Origin: Burkholderiales bacterium
GTDB taxonomy: Bacteria > Pseudomonadota > Gammaproteobacteria > Burkholderiales > Burkholderiaceae_C
Reading direction: 5' to 3'
NCBI GenBank assembly: GCA_016185015.1
Contig: JACPOI010000020.1
Span: 434,001-498,000, forward strand
DNA length: 64,000 bases
The position numbers and the translations under genes were made by a program. Under the pieces are notes generated by a model, which was not told where the DNA came from, did not search any database, and was given only the letters and a program-made list of their open reading frames with translations. Position 1 is the stretch's first letter, and every line of letters begins with the position of its first letter. Positions 42,372-51,603 of the stretch are shown here, piece by piece.

Positions 42372-42502
42372 GGCGCGGTGTAACCCTGCACCGGCTGCCT
42401 CTTGACGATCTCGCTAAACTCCCCATCTATTCCCAGTTCCATTGCCCACGCCCGCTTGCGCCACGCACAAGTGGGCGGTCACCCCCATCCGAGACTGCAC
42501 CC

Positions 42503-43555
42503 ATGGCCCTGATCCCCGCCACCATCCTCACCGGCTTTTTAGGCTCCGGCAAGACCACCCTGCTCAAACGCGTGCTGCAGGAAGCGCATGGCCAGAAGAT
42601 CGCCGTGATCGAGAACGAGTTCGGCGAGGAAAACATCGACAACGACATCCTGGTCGCCGACACCAACGAGCAGATCATCCAGATGAGCAATGGCTGCATC
42701 TGCTGCACCATCCGCGAGGACCTGCGCACCACCCTGCAGGATCTGGCGCAGAAGAAACGCAAGGGCGAACTGGACTTCGAGCGGGTGGTGATCGAGACCA
42801 CCGGCCTGGCCGACCCCGGCCCGGTGACGCAGACCTTTTTCATGGACGACGAGATCGCCGAGAGCTTCCTGCTGGATTCCGTCATCACCCTGGTGGACGC
42901 CAAACACGCCGCCCAGCAGCTCAACGACCGCCAGGAGGCGCGCCGCCAGGTCGGCTTCGCCGACCAGATCTTCATCAGCAAGACCGACCTGGTCTCGGCC
43001 GAAGACCTGGCCGCGCTGCAGCATCGCCTCAAGCACATGAACCCGCGGGCGCCGCAGAAGGCGGTGCACTTCGGCGAGGTAGCGATCAGCGAGGTGTTCG
43101 ATCTGCGGGGCTTCAACCTGAATGCCAAGCTGGAGATCGACCCGGACTTCCTCAAGGATGAGCATGATCATGACCACCACGATCATGACCACGCGCACGG
43201 CGAGCATTGCGACCACCCTTCGCACCAGCACGGCCATGGCCACCACCATCACCATGACGACGATGTGAAAAGCTTCGTCTTCCGTTCCGAGCGCGCCTTC
43301 GATCCGGCCAAGCTGGAGGACTTCCTGGGCGCCATCATCAACATCTACGGCCCGCGCATGCTGCGCTACAAGGGCGTGCTGCACATGAAGGGCACCGAGC
43401 GCAAGGTGATCTTCCAGGGGGTGCACCAGCTCATGGGCAGCGACCTGGGGCCCGCCTGGGCCGAAGGCGAGCAGCGCCTGAGCAAGATGGTCTTCATCGG
43501 CATCGACCTGCCCAAGGACATCCTGCTGCAGGGCCTGGAACAGAGTCTGGTCTGA
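42503..43555 (+). CDS. COG0523/CobW family GTPase, candidate zinc chaperone
   Basis: A 350-residue G3E GTPase: Walker A GFLGSGKTTL (about 10-19), the metal-binding CxCC in NGCICCTI (about 69-72), Walker B ETTGLADPGP and guanine-specific SKTD near 164. A histidine/aspartate-rich loop (about residues 217-253, many HDHD repeats) precedes the C-terminal domain, which starts at FVFRSERAFDPAKLEDFL. Such proteins deliver zinc (ZagA, YeiR) or related metals using GTP. The open frame continues far upstream inside rlmI in another frame, but ALIPATILTGFLGSGK is the true start. The next gene is dksA. Confidence 0.88.
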   Translation: MALIPATILTGFLGSGKTTLLKRVLQEAHGQKIAVIENEFGEENIDNDILVADTNEQIIQMSNGCICCTIREDLRTTLQDLAQKKRKGELDFERVVIETTGLADPGPVTQTFFMDDEIAESFLLDSVITLVDAKHAAQQLNDRQEARRQVGFADQIFISKTDLVSAEDLAALQHRLKHMNPRAPQKAVHFGEVAISEVFDLRGFNLNAKLEIDPDFLKDEHDHDHHDHDHAHGEHCDHPSHQHGHGHHHHHDDDVKSFVFRSERAFDPAKLEDFLGAIINIYGPRMLRYKGVLHMKGTERKVIFQGVHQLMGSDLGPAWAEGEQRLSKMVFIGIDLPKDILLQGLEQSLV

Positions 43556-43676
43556 CCGCCCGCCCCGGGCCCGGCAGTGTCTCGGTTTCGCAACCCCAGC
43601 GTCAGTCCTGTGAAAGACGGTACGCTGGCGCGCCATAAATTTTGGCCGGAACCCGTGGCCGGGACCGCATTGCGGG

Positions 43677-43682
43677 TATAAC
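43677..43682 (+). promoter_or_regulatory. Candidate -10 element before dksA
   Basis: TATAAC lies 50 bp before the GTG start in a stretch less GC-rich than its surroundings. No convincing -35 hexamer is found at 16-18 bp, so this is tentative. Confidence 0.3.
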
Positions 43683-43731
43683 AGCAGGCCAGAAGAAACA
43701 AGCGCAGGCCCTGCGTGCCAGGAGACAAGAA

Positions 43732-44730
43732 GTGAAAGCCAAACCAGGAAAGGTGTCCGTGTCTTCCAAAGCCAAATCTGCTGTGGGCAAGGCCAAACCG
43801 GCCCCCAAGAAAGCTGCTGCCAAGCCGGCGGCCAAGGCCAAACCGTCCGTGAAGACTGCCAAACCTGGGGCGGCCAAGAAAGCCGTGTCCAAGCCGCCCG
43901 CGAAGAAAGCGGCTGTGAAACCCGCGGCCAAGAAAGCGGCCGTCAAGGCTGCGCCCAAGAAAGCTGCTGCCAAACCCGCCGTCAAGGCTGGCAAGACCAG
44001 CGCCAAGGCACCCGCCAAGGCACCCGTTAAAGCGCCTGCCAAGACCCCGGTCAAGGCCGTGGCCAAGTTGCCGGCCAAGGCGCCTGCACCTTTGCCGGTG
44101 AAGGTGACGCCGGCCCAGCCCGAGTCGCCCGCACGTACCGCCAAGGCCTCGGCCCGGCTGGCACAGCTGACCGTTCCCTCCATGGCCCAGTCGGTGGCAT
44201 CCACCGCCGTCAAAGCCAGTTACACCCCCACCATGTCCCAGACCCTGATTGCTCCTCCCCTGCCTTCCTCTGTCAAAAAAGACCCCAAACTCGTCAACAA
44301 CTGGAAAACCAAGCCGGGCGAAACACTGAGCGACGACGAGCTGGTCGCCATGCCCGACAGCGAGTACATGAACGACAAGCAGCTGGCCGCCTTCCGCGTG
44401 CGCCTGCAGCGTCTCAAGCAGGACATCCTGAACAACGCCGGCGAGACCACGGAGCACCTGCGCGAAGACACCGTCATCGTGCCGGACCCGGCCGACCGTG
44501 CCACCATCGAGGAAGAACACGCGCTGGAGCTGCGTACGCGCGACCGTGAGCGCAAGCTGCTCAAGAAGATCGAGCAGTCGATCGGGCGCATCGACGCCGG
44601 TGACTACGGCTACTGCGACGAGACCGGCGAACCCATCGGCGTGGGTCGCCTGCTGGCCCGTCCCACCGCCACGCTCTCGCTGGAAGCCCAGCAGCGTCGC
44701 GAGCTCAAGCAGAAGATGTTCGGGGATTGA
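43732..44730 (+). CDS. dksA: DksA, RNA polymerase-binding regulator, with a histone-H1-like N-terminal extension
   Basis: A 332-residue protein from a GTG with AGGAGA seven bases upstream. About residues 1-150 are a Lys/Ala/Pro-rich tail with repeated AKKA, KPAAK and KAPAK units, as in histone H1-like proteins. The last 165 residues are DksA: a coiled coil with acidic tip (AMPDSEYMNDKQLAAFRVRL, then HLREDTVIVPDPADRA) and the globular end GDYGYCDETGEPIGVGRLLARPT. Only one of the four zinc-finger cysteines remains (C-x-x-T and S-x-x-A), typical of alpha/beta DksA. It modulates initiation with ppGpp. Where translation starts within the tail is uncertain. Confidence 0.88.
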   Translation: MKAKPGKVSVSSKAKSAVGKAKPAPKKAAAKPAAKAKPSVKTAKPGAAKKAVSKPPAKKAAVKPAAKKAAVKAAPKKAAAKPAVKAGKTSAKAPAKAPVKAPAKTPVKAVAKLPAKAPAPLPVKVTPAQPESPARTAKASARLAQLTVPSMAQSVASTAVKASYTPTMSQTLIAPPLPSSVKKDPKLVNNWKTKPGETLSDDELVAMPDSEYMNDKQLAAFRVRLQRLKQDILNNAGETTEHLREDTVIVPDPADRATIEEEHALELRTRDRERKLLKKIEQSIGRIDAGDYGYCDETGEPIGVGRLLARPTATLSLEAQQRRELKQKMFGD

Positions 44731-44774
44731 TCCAGCACACACATTCCTTCTGACGCGCACCGCATAATTCAGAC

Positions 44775-46640
44775 ATGGCTGAAGACGAAAACCGGTCCGG
44801 CTTGTTGTCCAAGGTGGCCAAGTTCGTGCGCAATCCGACCAAGGATTGGTCCGAACTTGACCAGAAGGAGCCGGAGGCCGACAGCGGTTACAGCAAGGAG
44901 GCGCTCAAGGAGATGATCGAGCGCAAGCGGCAGAACGACTTCGTGCGCAAGCGCGAGTTCGATCATCTGCGCAAGCTGCGCCGTCGCGAGCCCCTGGGGC
45001 CGGCCGATCAGGCCGGCAGGCCCTCCTTCTTCCAGAGCAGCCTGACCTCCAATCACGACGACCGTGCCGAGACGCTGAAGAAGATCGACGAGATCGAGGC
45101 GCAGATGTCGCGCCAGTGGTGGAAGGGCAAGGAGGCCGTCTCGCGTGCCGGTGCCTTCCCCGTCTCTGGCGCCAGCCCGGTCCTGCGGCCCGATGCCGGG
45201 CCCACTGAGCCGCCCCCCACGACAGCGCCCGGCGCGGCGCCCAGCTCCGATCCCGAGGACAGCCGCTTCGAGCCGACCGTGGCCTCGGCCCTGCGCCCCA
45301 ACAGTTCCGGCTGGGCGGATGCCCCGGAGGGCGGCGAGTACCCGGCCACCCAGCTGGCCGAGCCCGCGCCCACCATGCAGGCCCCCATGGGCATGCGGCC
45401 TGCGTCCCCCGCAGCGGGCGGGCGTGCACCGGCCAGCCATCCGCAAACCCTTGCGCCCATGGCCGCCCGCGCGCCCATGGGTGCCGGATTCTCGACCCAG
45501 CGTCTCTACGCTGCCGTTCCCTCCGACAACCTCACCGATCCCGATCTGGAAGACGCCGCCATCCGCTTTGCCAACGGCGACGATGCCGGCGCCGAGGAGA
45601 GCTTGCTGGCGGTGCTGCATGGGGACAACCTGCGCCCCGATCTGGCCGAGACCTGGATGTCGGCCCTGTTCGACCTCTACCGCGCCACCGGGCAGCAGGC
45701 CCGTTTTGACAACGTGGCCATCGAATTCGCCAACCGTTTCGGGCGTTCAGCGCCGGCCTGGTTCTCCACCCCCGATCTGCTGAGCCGCTCCAAGGCCAGC
45801 GTGGCACCCCCCGCTGCGCGGGCGAGCACGTCAGCCGCCAGCGCGCCGGACTGGAGCAGCCCGGCCCAGCTGAGCGCCGCCTCGCTGGAAGAACTGCATG
45901 CCTTGATGCGCGTGCCCAGCACCCTGGTGCTGGACTGGCAGGCGCTGACGGTCATCGGCCTGGATGCTGTTTCCGTGCTGGCCCGCCTGGTGGCGCAGTG
46001 GTGTGTCACGCCCGCCGTACTGGTCTTCCGCGGCCACACCAGCCTGGAGCGTGCGCTGCAGGCGCTCACGCCTTCGGGGGATCGCACCGTGGCCCCGCTG
46101 TGCTGGCAGCTGCGCATGGATGCGCTGCGCATCATGCGCCTGCAGGATGCCTTCGAGCTGGTGGCGCTGGACTATTGCGTGACCTTCGAGGTCTCGCCGC
46201 CCTCCTGGCAGGAGCCGCGCTGCAGCTGCGAGTTGCAGGGGGCCATGAATGCCGCCGAGGCCGAGGCCGAAGCCATCCGCTCCGGCTGGGACGCACCGAA
46301 CTCCACCTGGGACGACCCGTTGCAGAACCTGACCGTGCCGGTCGGACTGGAAGACCAGCCGCCAGCGGTGGTCGAGCTCTATGGCGAGATCCTGGGCGAC
46401 GCCGCCGAGGTGCTGGCCAGGCTGGAGGCCGGCATGGAGGGCGCCACCCGTATGGTGGTCTCCTGTGCCCGCCTGATCCGCGTTGATTTCTCGGCGGCCG
46501 GCAGCATCCTGAACTGGGTGGCCGAGCAGCAGGCTCGTGGCTGCCAGGTGCAGTTCCGCGACGTCAACCGCATCGTGGCCGCCTTCTTCAACGTGATCGG
46601 CATCTCCGAGCACGCGCGCGTCGTTCCGCGCGCCGCTTAA
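44775..46640 (+). CDS. STAS-domain protein of unknown function
   Basis: A 621-residue cytoplasmic protein. Residues 1-120 are charged and helical (FVRKREFDHLRKLRRRE), 130-250 are Ala/Pro-rich and probably disordered, 255-325 resemble a helical repeat (NGDDAGAEESLLAVLHGDN), and two STAS-like domains follow: about 355-450 (PSTLVLDWQALTVIGLDAV) and 515-615, the latter with RLIRVDFSAAGSILNWVAEQ. STAS domains act in anti-sigma control and membrane-lipid retention, but here neither partner is visible. Similar proteins occur beside hslVU in Burkholderiales. It starts 44 bp after dksA. Confidence 0.72.
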   Translation: MAEDENRSGLLSKVAKFVRNPTKDWSELDQKEPEADSGYSKEALKEMIERKRQNDFVRKREFDHLRKLRRREPLGPADQAGRPSFFQSSLTSNHDDRAETLKKIDEIEAQMSRQWWKGKEAVSRAGAFPVSGASPVLRPDAGPTEPPPTTAPGAAPSSDPEDSRFEPTVASALRPNSSGWADAPEGGEYPATQLAEPAPTMQAPMGMRPASPAAGGRAPASHPQTLAPMAARAPMGAGFSTQRLYAAVPSDNLTDPDLEDAAIRFANGDDAGAEESLLAVLHGDNLRPDLAETWMSALFDLYRATGQQARFDNVAIEFANRFGRSAPAWFSTPDLLSRSKASVAPPAARASTSAASAPDWSSPAQLSAASLEELHALMRVPSTLVLDWQALTVIGLDAVSVLARLVAQWCVTPAVLVFRGHTSLERALQALTPSGDRTVAPLCWQLRMDALRIMRLQDAFELVALDYCVTFEVSPPSWQEPRCSCELQGAMNAAEAEAEAIRSGWDAPNSTWDDPLQNLTVPVGLEDQPPAVVELYGEILGDAAEVLARLEAGMEGATRMVVSCARLIRVDFSAAGSILNWVAEQQARGCQVQFRDVNRIVAAFFNVIGISEHARVVPRAA

Positions 46641-46641
46641 G

Positions 46642-46719
46642 GCTTCCCCCCGAAGCGCCTGCGGCGCCTCCCCCCAGGGGGCGCACCCAGTGGCCCGGCA
46701 AAGCCGGTTCCACGGGTGC
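46642..46719. repeat. REP-like intergenic palindrome, copy 2
   Basis: It carries the same 18-base core GCCCGGCAAAGCCGGTTC (46693-46710) as the copy after gltL, and a C6/G5 hairpin before it, but its outer arms are GCACCC and GGGTGC instead of GCCGC and GCGGC. The pairing is kept while the sequence changes. It lies between the STAS gene and hslV. Confidence 0.6.
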
Positions 46720-46778
46720 CCGCGAATGGATTCCCCCGCCCACGGAGTGTGCGTGTTCGGATGCCGGACAATACGGCC

Positions 46779-47327
46779 ATGGAACAATTTCACGGCACCA
46801 CCATCATCAGCGTGCGGCGCCAGACGGCCGCGGGCCTGCAGGTGGCCATTGGCGGCGACGGCCAGGTCACGCTGGGCAATATCGTCGTCAAGGGCACGGC
46901 GCGCAAGGTACGCAAGCTGTATCACAACAAGGTGCTGGCCGGCTTTGCCGGTGCCACGGCCGATGCCTTCACGCTCTTCGAGCGTTTCGAGGCCAAGCTC
47001 GAAAAACACCAGGGCCATCTGCAGCGCGCCGCCATCGAACTGACCCGCGACTGGCGCACCGACCGCGTGCTGCGCCGCCTGGAGGCCATGCTCGCCGTGG
47101 CCGACCGCGAGTGCTCGCTCATCATCACCGGCAACGGTGATGTGCTGGAGCCCGAGAACGGCGTGGTCGCCATCGGCTCGGGCGGCGCCTATGCGCAGGC
47201 CGCGGCCATCGCCCTGCTCAAGCATTCCGAGCTGGGCGCGCGTGACATCGTCAAGCAGTCGCTGGAGATTGCCGGCGAACTCTGCATCTACACCAACCTG
47301 AACCACACCATCGAGACGCTGGACTGA
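46779..47327 (+). CDS. hslV: ATP-dependent protease, peptidase subunit HslV
   Basis: A 182-residue Ntn-hydrolase of the HslUV proteasome-like protease. [14 protein letters not shown] gives a threonine nucleophile after a short propeptide ending in Gly; the usual [11 protein letters not shown] (about 23-33), [20 protein letters not shown] and [14 protein letters not shown] blocks follow. The ATG at 46779 is preferred; an in-frame ATG at 46761 would lengthen the propeptide by six residues. It forms two hexameric rings capped by HslU, encoded 33 bp downstream. Confidence 0.94.
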   Translation: MEQFHGTTIISVRRQTAAGLQVAIGGDGQVTLGNIVVKGTARKVRKLYHNKVLAGFAGATADAFTLFERFEAKLEKHQGHLQRAAIELTRDWRTDRVLRRLEAMLAVADRECSLIITGNGDVLEPENGVVAIGSGGAYAQAAAIALLKHSELGARDIVKQSLEIAGELCIYTNLNHTIETLD

Positions 47328-47360
47328 ACCCGCGTCGCGACTGTTTCCCGGATCAACGCC

Positions 47361-48692
47361 ATGTCCTCCATGACCCCGCAGGAGATCGTCTCCGAACTCG
47401 ATCGCCACATCGTCGGCCAGGCCGACGCCAAGCGCGCCGTGGCCATTGCGCTGCGCAACCGCTGGCGCCGCCAGCAGGTGGATGCCGCCCTGCGCCCGGA
47501 GATCACGCCCAAGAACATCCTGATGATCGGCCCCACCGGCGTGGGCAAGACCGAGATCGCGCGCCGCCTGGCGAAGCTGGCGGATGCCCCCTTTATCAAG
47601 GTGGAAGCCACCAAGTTCACGGAAGTGGGCTATGTGGGCAAGGACGTGGACTCCATCATCCGCGACTTGGCCGAGGTGGCTGTCAAGCAGACCCGCGAGG
47701 CCGAGATGAAGAAGGTGCGCACACGCGCCGAAGACGCTGCCGAGGACCGCATCCTCGACATCCTGATCCCGTCACCACGCCTTGAAGCCGCGGCGGCCGA
47801 ACCCCAGCCCGACAGCACGGCGCGCCAGGTCTTCCGCAAGAAACTGCGCGAGGGCCAGCTCGACGAGCGCGAGATCGAGCTCGACGTGGCGGAGGCGCGG
47901 CCCCAGCTGGAGGTCATGGGGCCGGCCGGCATGGAAGACATGGCCGAGCAGCTGCGCGGTATGTTCGGCCAGCTCGGGGCGGGCAAACGCAAGGTGCGCA
48001 AGCTGAAGATCGCCGACGCGATGAAACTGCTGGTCGACGAAGAGGCGGCCAAGCTGGTCAACGAGGAGGAGATCCGCACCCAGGCGCTCTTGAATGCCGA
48101 GCAGAATGGCATCGTCTTCATCGACGAGATCGACAAGGTCACCTCGCGCTCCGAAGGCAGCGGGACGGCCGAGGTGTCGCGCCAGGGCGTGCAGCGCGAC
48201 CTGCTGCCGCTGGTGGAGGGCACCTCGGTCTCCACCAAGTACGGCGTCATCAAGACCGACCACATCCTGTTTATCGCCTCCGGCGCCTTCCACCTGAGCA
48301 AGCCCAGCGACCTGATCCCGGAATTGCAGGGTCGCCTGCCGATCCGCGTCGAGTTGCAGTCGCTGTCGGTGCAGGACTTCGAGGCCATCCTCACGCAGAC
48401 GCATGCCTCGCTGGTGCGCCAGTACCAGGCCTTGCTGGCCACCGAGGGCGTGACGCTGGTGTTCGCCCCCGAGGGCATCACCCGCCTGGCCCACATCGCC
48501 TACGACGTGAACGAGCGCACCGAGAACATCGGCGCGCGCCGTCTGGCCACGGTGATGGAGCGCCTGCTCGACGAGGTGAGCTTTACGGCCACGCGCCTGC
48601 AGGGGCAGACGGTGCACATCGATGCGGCCTACGTCGACGCGCGCCTGGCCGACCTCAGCCGCAACGAAGACCTGTCGCGCTACATCCTCTGA
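47361..48692 (+). CDS. hslU: ATP-dependent protease, ATPase subunit HslU
   Basis: A 443-residue AAA+ unfoldase: Walker [15 protein letters not shown] (about 57-70), the pore-loop segment [17 protein letters not shown] (about 88), an intermediate domain (about 110-240), Walker [11 protein letters not shown] (about 249-258), sensor [20 protein letters not shown], and a C-terminal tail ending LSRYIL that inserts into HslV. It unfolds substrates and feeds them to HslV. It begins with the [18 protein letters not shown] motif and has an overlap-free 33-bp gap from hslV. Confidence 0.95.
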   Translation: MSSMTPQEIVSELDRHIVGQADAKRAVAIALRNRWRRQQVDAALRPEITPKNILMIGPTGVGKTEIARRLAKLADAPFIKVEATKFTEVGYVGKDVDSIIRDLAEVAVKQTREAEMKKVRTRAEDAAEDRILDILIPSPRLEAAAAEPQPDSTARQVFRKKLREGQLDEREIELDVAEARPQLEVMGPAGMEDMAEQLRGMFGQLGAGKRKVRKLKIADAMKLLVDEEAAKLVNEEEIRTQALLNAEQNGIVFIDEIDKVTSRSEGSGTAEVSRQGVQRDLLPLVEGTSVSTKYGVIKTDHILFIASGAFHLSKPSDLIPELQGRLPIRVELQSLSVQDFEAILTQTHASLVRQYQALLATEGVTLVFAPEGITRLAHIAYDVNERTENIGARRLATVMERLLDEVSFTATRLQGQTVHIDAAYVDARLADLSRNEDLSRYIL

Positions 48693-48708
48693 GGCCTGGC
48701 CACGGCCC

Positions 48709-51603
48709 TCAGCGGCCGAGGGCGTGTGCGCTCAGCGCCTCGATGTCCACCGCGTCGATCTGCGCGGGGGCCAGGTGGCGATCCGCAAACTCGCGCCAGA
48801 TGCCCTGGTGCAGGAAGATGCCGAACATCTCCGGGCAGAGATGGCCTTCGCGGGCCATGCGGGCCATGATGTCCAGCGACTCGCTCAGCGTCTTGGGTCC
48901 CTTGTAGGGGCGATCCGGTGCGGTCAGCGCCTCGAACACGTCGGCAATCGCGATGATGCGGTCTTCCACCGTGAGCTGGTCGGCGCCCAGCCGGCGCGGA
49001 TAGCCCTGGCCGTTGAGCTTCTCGTGGTGCGTGGCGGCGATGTCGGGCACACGCGCGAGATGGCGCGGCCAGGGCAGCCGGCGCAGCATGATCAGCGTCT
49101 GCACGATGTGGTCGTTGATGCGGAAACGGTCTTCGGCCGTCAGCGTGCCGCTGCGCACCGACAGGTTGTGCAGTTCGCCCAGGTTGCGCTCGCTGGCCGG
49201 CAGCTGCATGTCGAAGCCCCACACATTGGCCGGATCGCCGCGCTCCACCGGGGGGCGGCGCGCCCCCCAGGGCACGACATGTTCTGGGCGGTCGGCCAGC
49301 AGCGCCTCTGTCGCTGGCAAGGACGCTCGGGCCGGGCCGCTCACGCGTCGGATCTCCTCGATCGAAAGGCCCAGGCGGTCATCGAAATGGCGCTGCCAGG
49401 TCTGTGCGGCCACGCCCTGCAGGCGTTCGAGGTCGGCCTCGTCGGTGGTTTCGCTGCCGACGTTGCAGCCGGCGACGAAGGCGAAGTCGTCCTGCAGCTG
49501 CCGGTGGCGCTGCTGCAGCGTGCGTCCCAGGCTCTCTGCATCGCCGCGGCCCTGGGCCAGGGCCTGCCAGTAGTCGATGAGGGCGTCGCGGTGCAGTACC
49601 TCGAAGCGCGTGCGGATCTCGTGGATGCGGTTGTAGATGGTCTCGAGCTTGGTCGCCTTGTCGATGATGTGCTCGGGGCTGGTGATCTTGCCGCAATCGT
49701 GCAGCCAGGCGCCCAGCTTGAACTCGTAGCGCTGCTCCGCATTCCAGCGCCCGGCATAGGGGCTGGTCGGATCGCCGTTGAGTCGGTCGACGAACATCTC
49801 CGCCAGCAGCGGCACGCGTTCGCAGTGGCCGCCGGTGTAGGGGCTCTTGGCGTCGATGGCGTCGGCCAGCAGGCGGATGACGCCGTCGAGCAGGCGTTGC
49901 TGGGATTCGATCAGCTGGCGCGTCTCGATCGAGACCTCCAGCACCCCCGAGAGCCGTTCCGCGAAGGTCCGGAAATCGTCGCCGGCGTCCCGCTGGTCGG
50001 CGCCGAACTGCAGCACCAGCAGGCCGAGCAGTTCCTGCTGCCGGCTGCGCAGCCGGATGGCCAGGCTGTCGGCGAGGCGCTGCTCGCCGGTCCAGGCCAG
50101 TCCGGTGGCCACCGCAACACGCCCGGGCAGGTTGTGGGTGCTGTCGGCGGCGCCATCGCGCCGGCGCGAGACGGCGGCCAGCACCAGCTCGCTGCCGTCC
50201 TCGCTCGCCAGGTACACCACACCCTGCACACAGTTCGTGGTTTCCACCAGCTGGTTCAGCACCTTGCCCAGCATCACCTCGGTCTGGGCTTCCCGGCTGA
50301 TGGTCTCCGTGATGCCCAGGAAGTTCTGCACCGTGCGGCCCATGTGCTGCAGGACGCGGTCGAGTTCCTGCACCTCCTGCAGGGGGCTGGCGTCCGGGGT
50401 GGCGGCAGTTTCAAACTGGAAGCGCGCCAGCTTGCGGCTGCGCGCCGACAGCCGGTGCATGGCGTGGCCGATCTGGCGTCCGGCCAGCCAGCCCAGCGGC
50501 AGCAGCAGCAGTGCGATCAGCAGGCCTTGCAGGGCCTGGCGCTGCAAGTCCCGGCGCAGGTTGCCCAGCAGGTCGCGGTCCGGTATGGCGACCAGGATGT
50601 CCAGCTGGCTTTCGGGCACCGCGTCCATTTCCATGCGCATGCCGTACCAACGCTCATCCTCCGCGTCGAAGCCGTAGGTGCGCCTGGCCTGGGGGGCGCT
50701 GGTGGCCAGGGCCTGCAGCGCCGGTATGCCCAGCTCGGCCAGCGTCTTGAAGTTCACCGCCTCACCTTGGCGCTGCAGGTGCTGGAGGGTTCCCGGATAG
50801 GCGACGACGCGCTGCTGCGCATCGACGACGGCAATCTGGGTGTTGGGGGTGTAGCGCAAGGCCTTCATCTCTTCCCCGATGGCAGAGATGTCCACGTCCA
50901 GCCCCAGGACCGCGCGGCCATCCCGGCTGCGCTCGCTCAGCGTCACACCAATCTGGCGCGAGGTGTAGAAAAGGTAGGGTGCGGTCAGGTGCTGGCCCGC
51001 GGCGCCTTGCGCGCTCTCGTACCAGGGGCGCTGGCGCGGATCGAACTGGTAGTCGGGCAGGTTCTGGGTGCGCAGCCGGCGCAGGCTGCTGTCCAGGTAA
51101 TGCCACTGGCCGCTGAGGCGGCCACCCGCTGTGCGGGTCATGCTCTGCACCAGCCAGCCGGCCTGGCCCGGGGCATCGAAGAACAGGCGCAGCTCCGGGG
51201 TGTTGAGCCGGCGCAACAGGAAGAACTCGCCATTCGGATAGCCCGCATACACCGCGGCCAGCAGGGGGTTGTAGGCCAGGATGTCGGCCAGCACGACGAC
51301 CCGCTCGAAACGCTCATCCAGCCGGGTCGCACGCGCCAGCGGGTCGAAGGAGAGCTGGCGCAGCGTGGCCTGTGCGGGGCCGACGATGCCCCGGCTCTTC
51401 TCGTTGATCAGGTTGCCGATGTCACCGAAGCTCTGGCCGGCCGCATCCAGCAGGGCGGTGCGGGCTGACTGCCAGCTGTTCCAGAGCAGCCCGCCGGCGA
51501 GGATCAGCATCGAGGTCACGACCACCGTCGCGATCAGCGATTGCAGGCGGATCGACCAGCCGGTACCCGCGTTGGGGTGGGGCGGGGCGGAGGTGGTGCT
51601 CAT
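48709..51603 (-). CDS. HD-GYP-type phosphohydrolase with a Cache sensor
   Basis: A 964-residue membrane protein: helix about 16-40, a dCache-like periplasmic domain (about 45-330, GYPNGEFFLLRRL and FYTSRQIGVTLSE), a second helix (about 362-382), a GAF-like region (about 430-570) and a C-terminal HD-GYP domain. The HD pair is in LGAWLHDCGKI (about 634), and the GYP motif is HHEKLNGQGYP (about 857-867) with Asn instead of Asp; some 160 residues are inserted between them. HD-GYP proteins hydrolyse c-di-GMP; here activity is uncertain. STTSAPPHPNAGT is the likely start; the longer frame adds non-conserved residues. It is convergent with hslU. Confidence 0.85.
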   Translation of the reverse strand: MSTTSAPPHPNAGTGWSIRLQSLIATVVVTSMLILAGGLLWNSWQSARTALLDAAGQSFGDIGNLINEKSRGIVGPAQATLRQLSFDPLARATRLDERFERVVVLADILAYNPLLAAVYAGYPNGEFFLLRRLNTPELRLFFDAPGQAGWLVQSMTRTAGGRLSGQWHYLDSSLRRLRTQNLPDYQFDPRQRPWYESAQGAAGQHLTAPYLFYTSRQIGVTLSERSRDGRAVLGLDVDISAIGEEMKALRYTPNTQIAVVDAQQRVVAYPGTLQHLQRQGEAVNFKTLAELGIPALQALATSAPQARRTYGFDAEDERWYGMRMEMDAVPESQLDILVAIPDRDLLGNLRRDLQRQALQGLLIALLLLPLGWLAGRQIGHAMHRLSARSRKLARFQFETAATPDASPLQEVQELDRVLQHMGRTVQNFLGITETISREAQTEVMLGKVLNQLVETTNCVQGVVYLASEDGSELVLAAVSRRRDGAADSTHNLPGRVAVATGLAWTGEQRLADSLAIRLRSRQQELLGLLVLQFGADQRDAGDDFRTFAERLSGVLEVSIETRQLIESQQRLLDGVIRLLADAIDAKSPYTGGHCERVPLLAEMFVDRLNGDPTSPYAGRWNAEQRYEFKLGAWLHDCGKITSPEHIIDKATKLETIYNRIHEIRTRFEVLHRDALIDYWQALAQGRGDAESLGRTLQQRHRQLQDDFAFVAGCNVGSETTDEADLERLQGVAAQTWQRHFDDRLGLSIEEIRRVSGPARASLPATEALLADRPEHVVPWGARRPPVERGDPANVWGFDMQLPASERNLGELHNLSVRSGTLTAEDRFRINDHIVQTLIMLRRLPWPRHLARVPDIAATHHEKLNGQGYPRRLGADQLTVEDRIIAIADVFEALTAPDRPYKGPKTLSESLDIMARMAREGHLCPEMFGIFLHQGIWREFADRHLAPAQIDAVDIEALSAHALGR

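Noticed and set aside
41861-42502. A 213-codon N-terminal extension of the COG0523 GTPase
   Set aside because: The extra frame is rlmI read out of frame and Arg/Gly-rich; the P-loop normally lies within the first 15 residues.
42372-43731. A Zur operator controlling the COG0523 and dksA genes
   Set aside because: No AT-rich palindrome of the GTTATnnnATAAC type was found upstream of either gene; only a single TATAAC at 43677.
43750-44120. Regular short repeats inside dksA that might suggest a CRISPR or satellite array
   Set aside because: The periodicity is that of AAG/GCC codons for Lys and Ala in a protein tail; there are no spacers or fixed direct repeats.
48622-51468. A 948-codon open frame on the plus strand opposite the HD-GYP gene
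   Set aside because: It mirrors the coding frame of the minus-strand gene, has low-complexity His/Gly/Ala/Gln composition and no domain; it is an effect of high GC at third positions.
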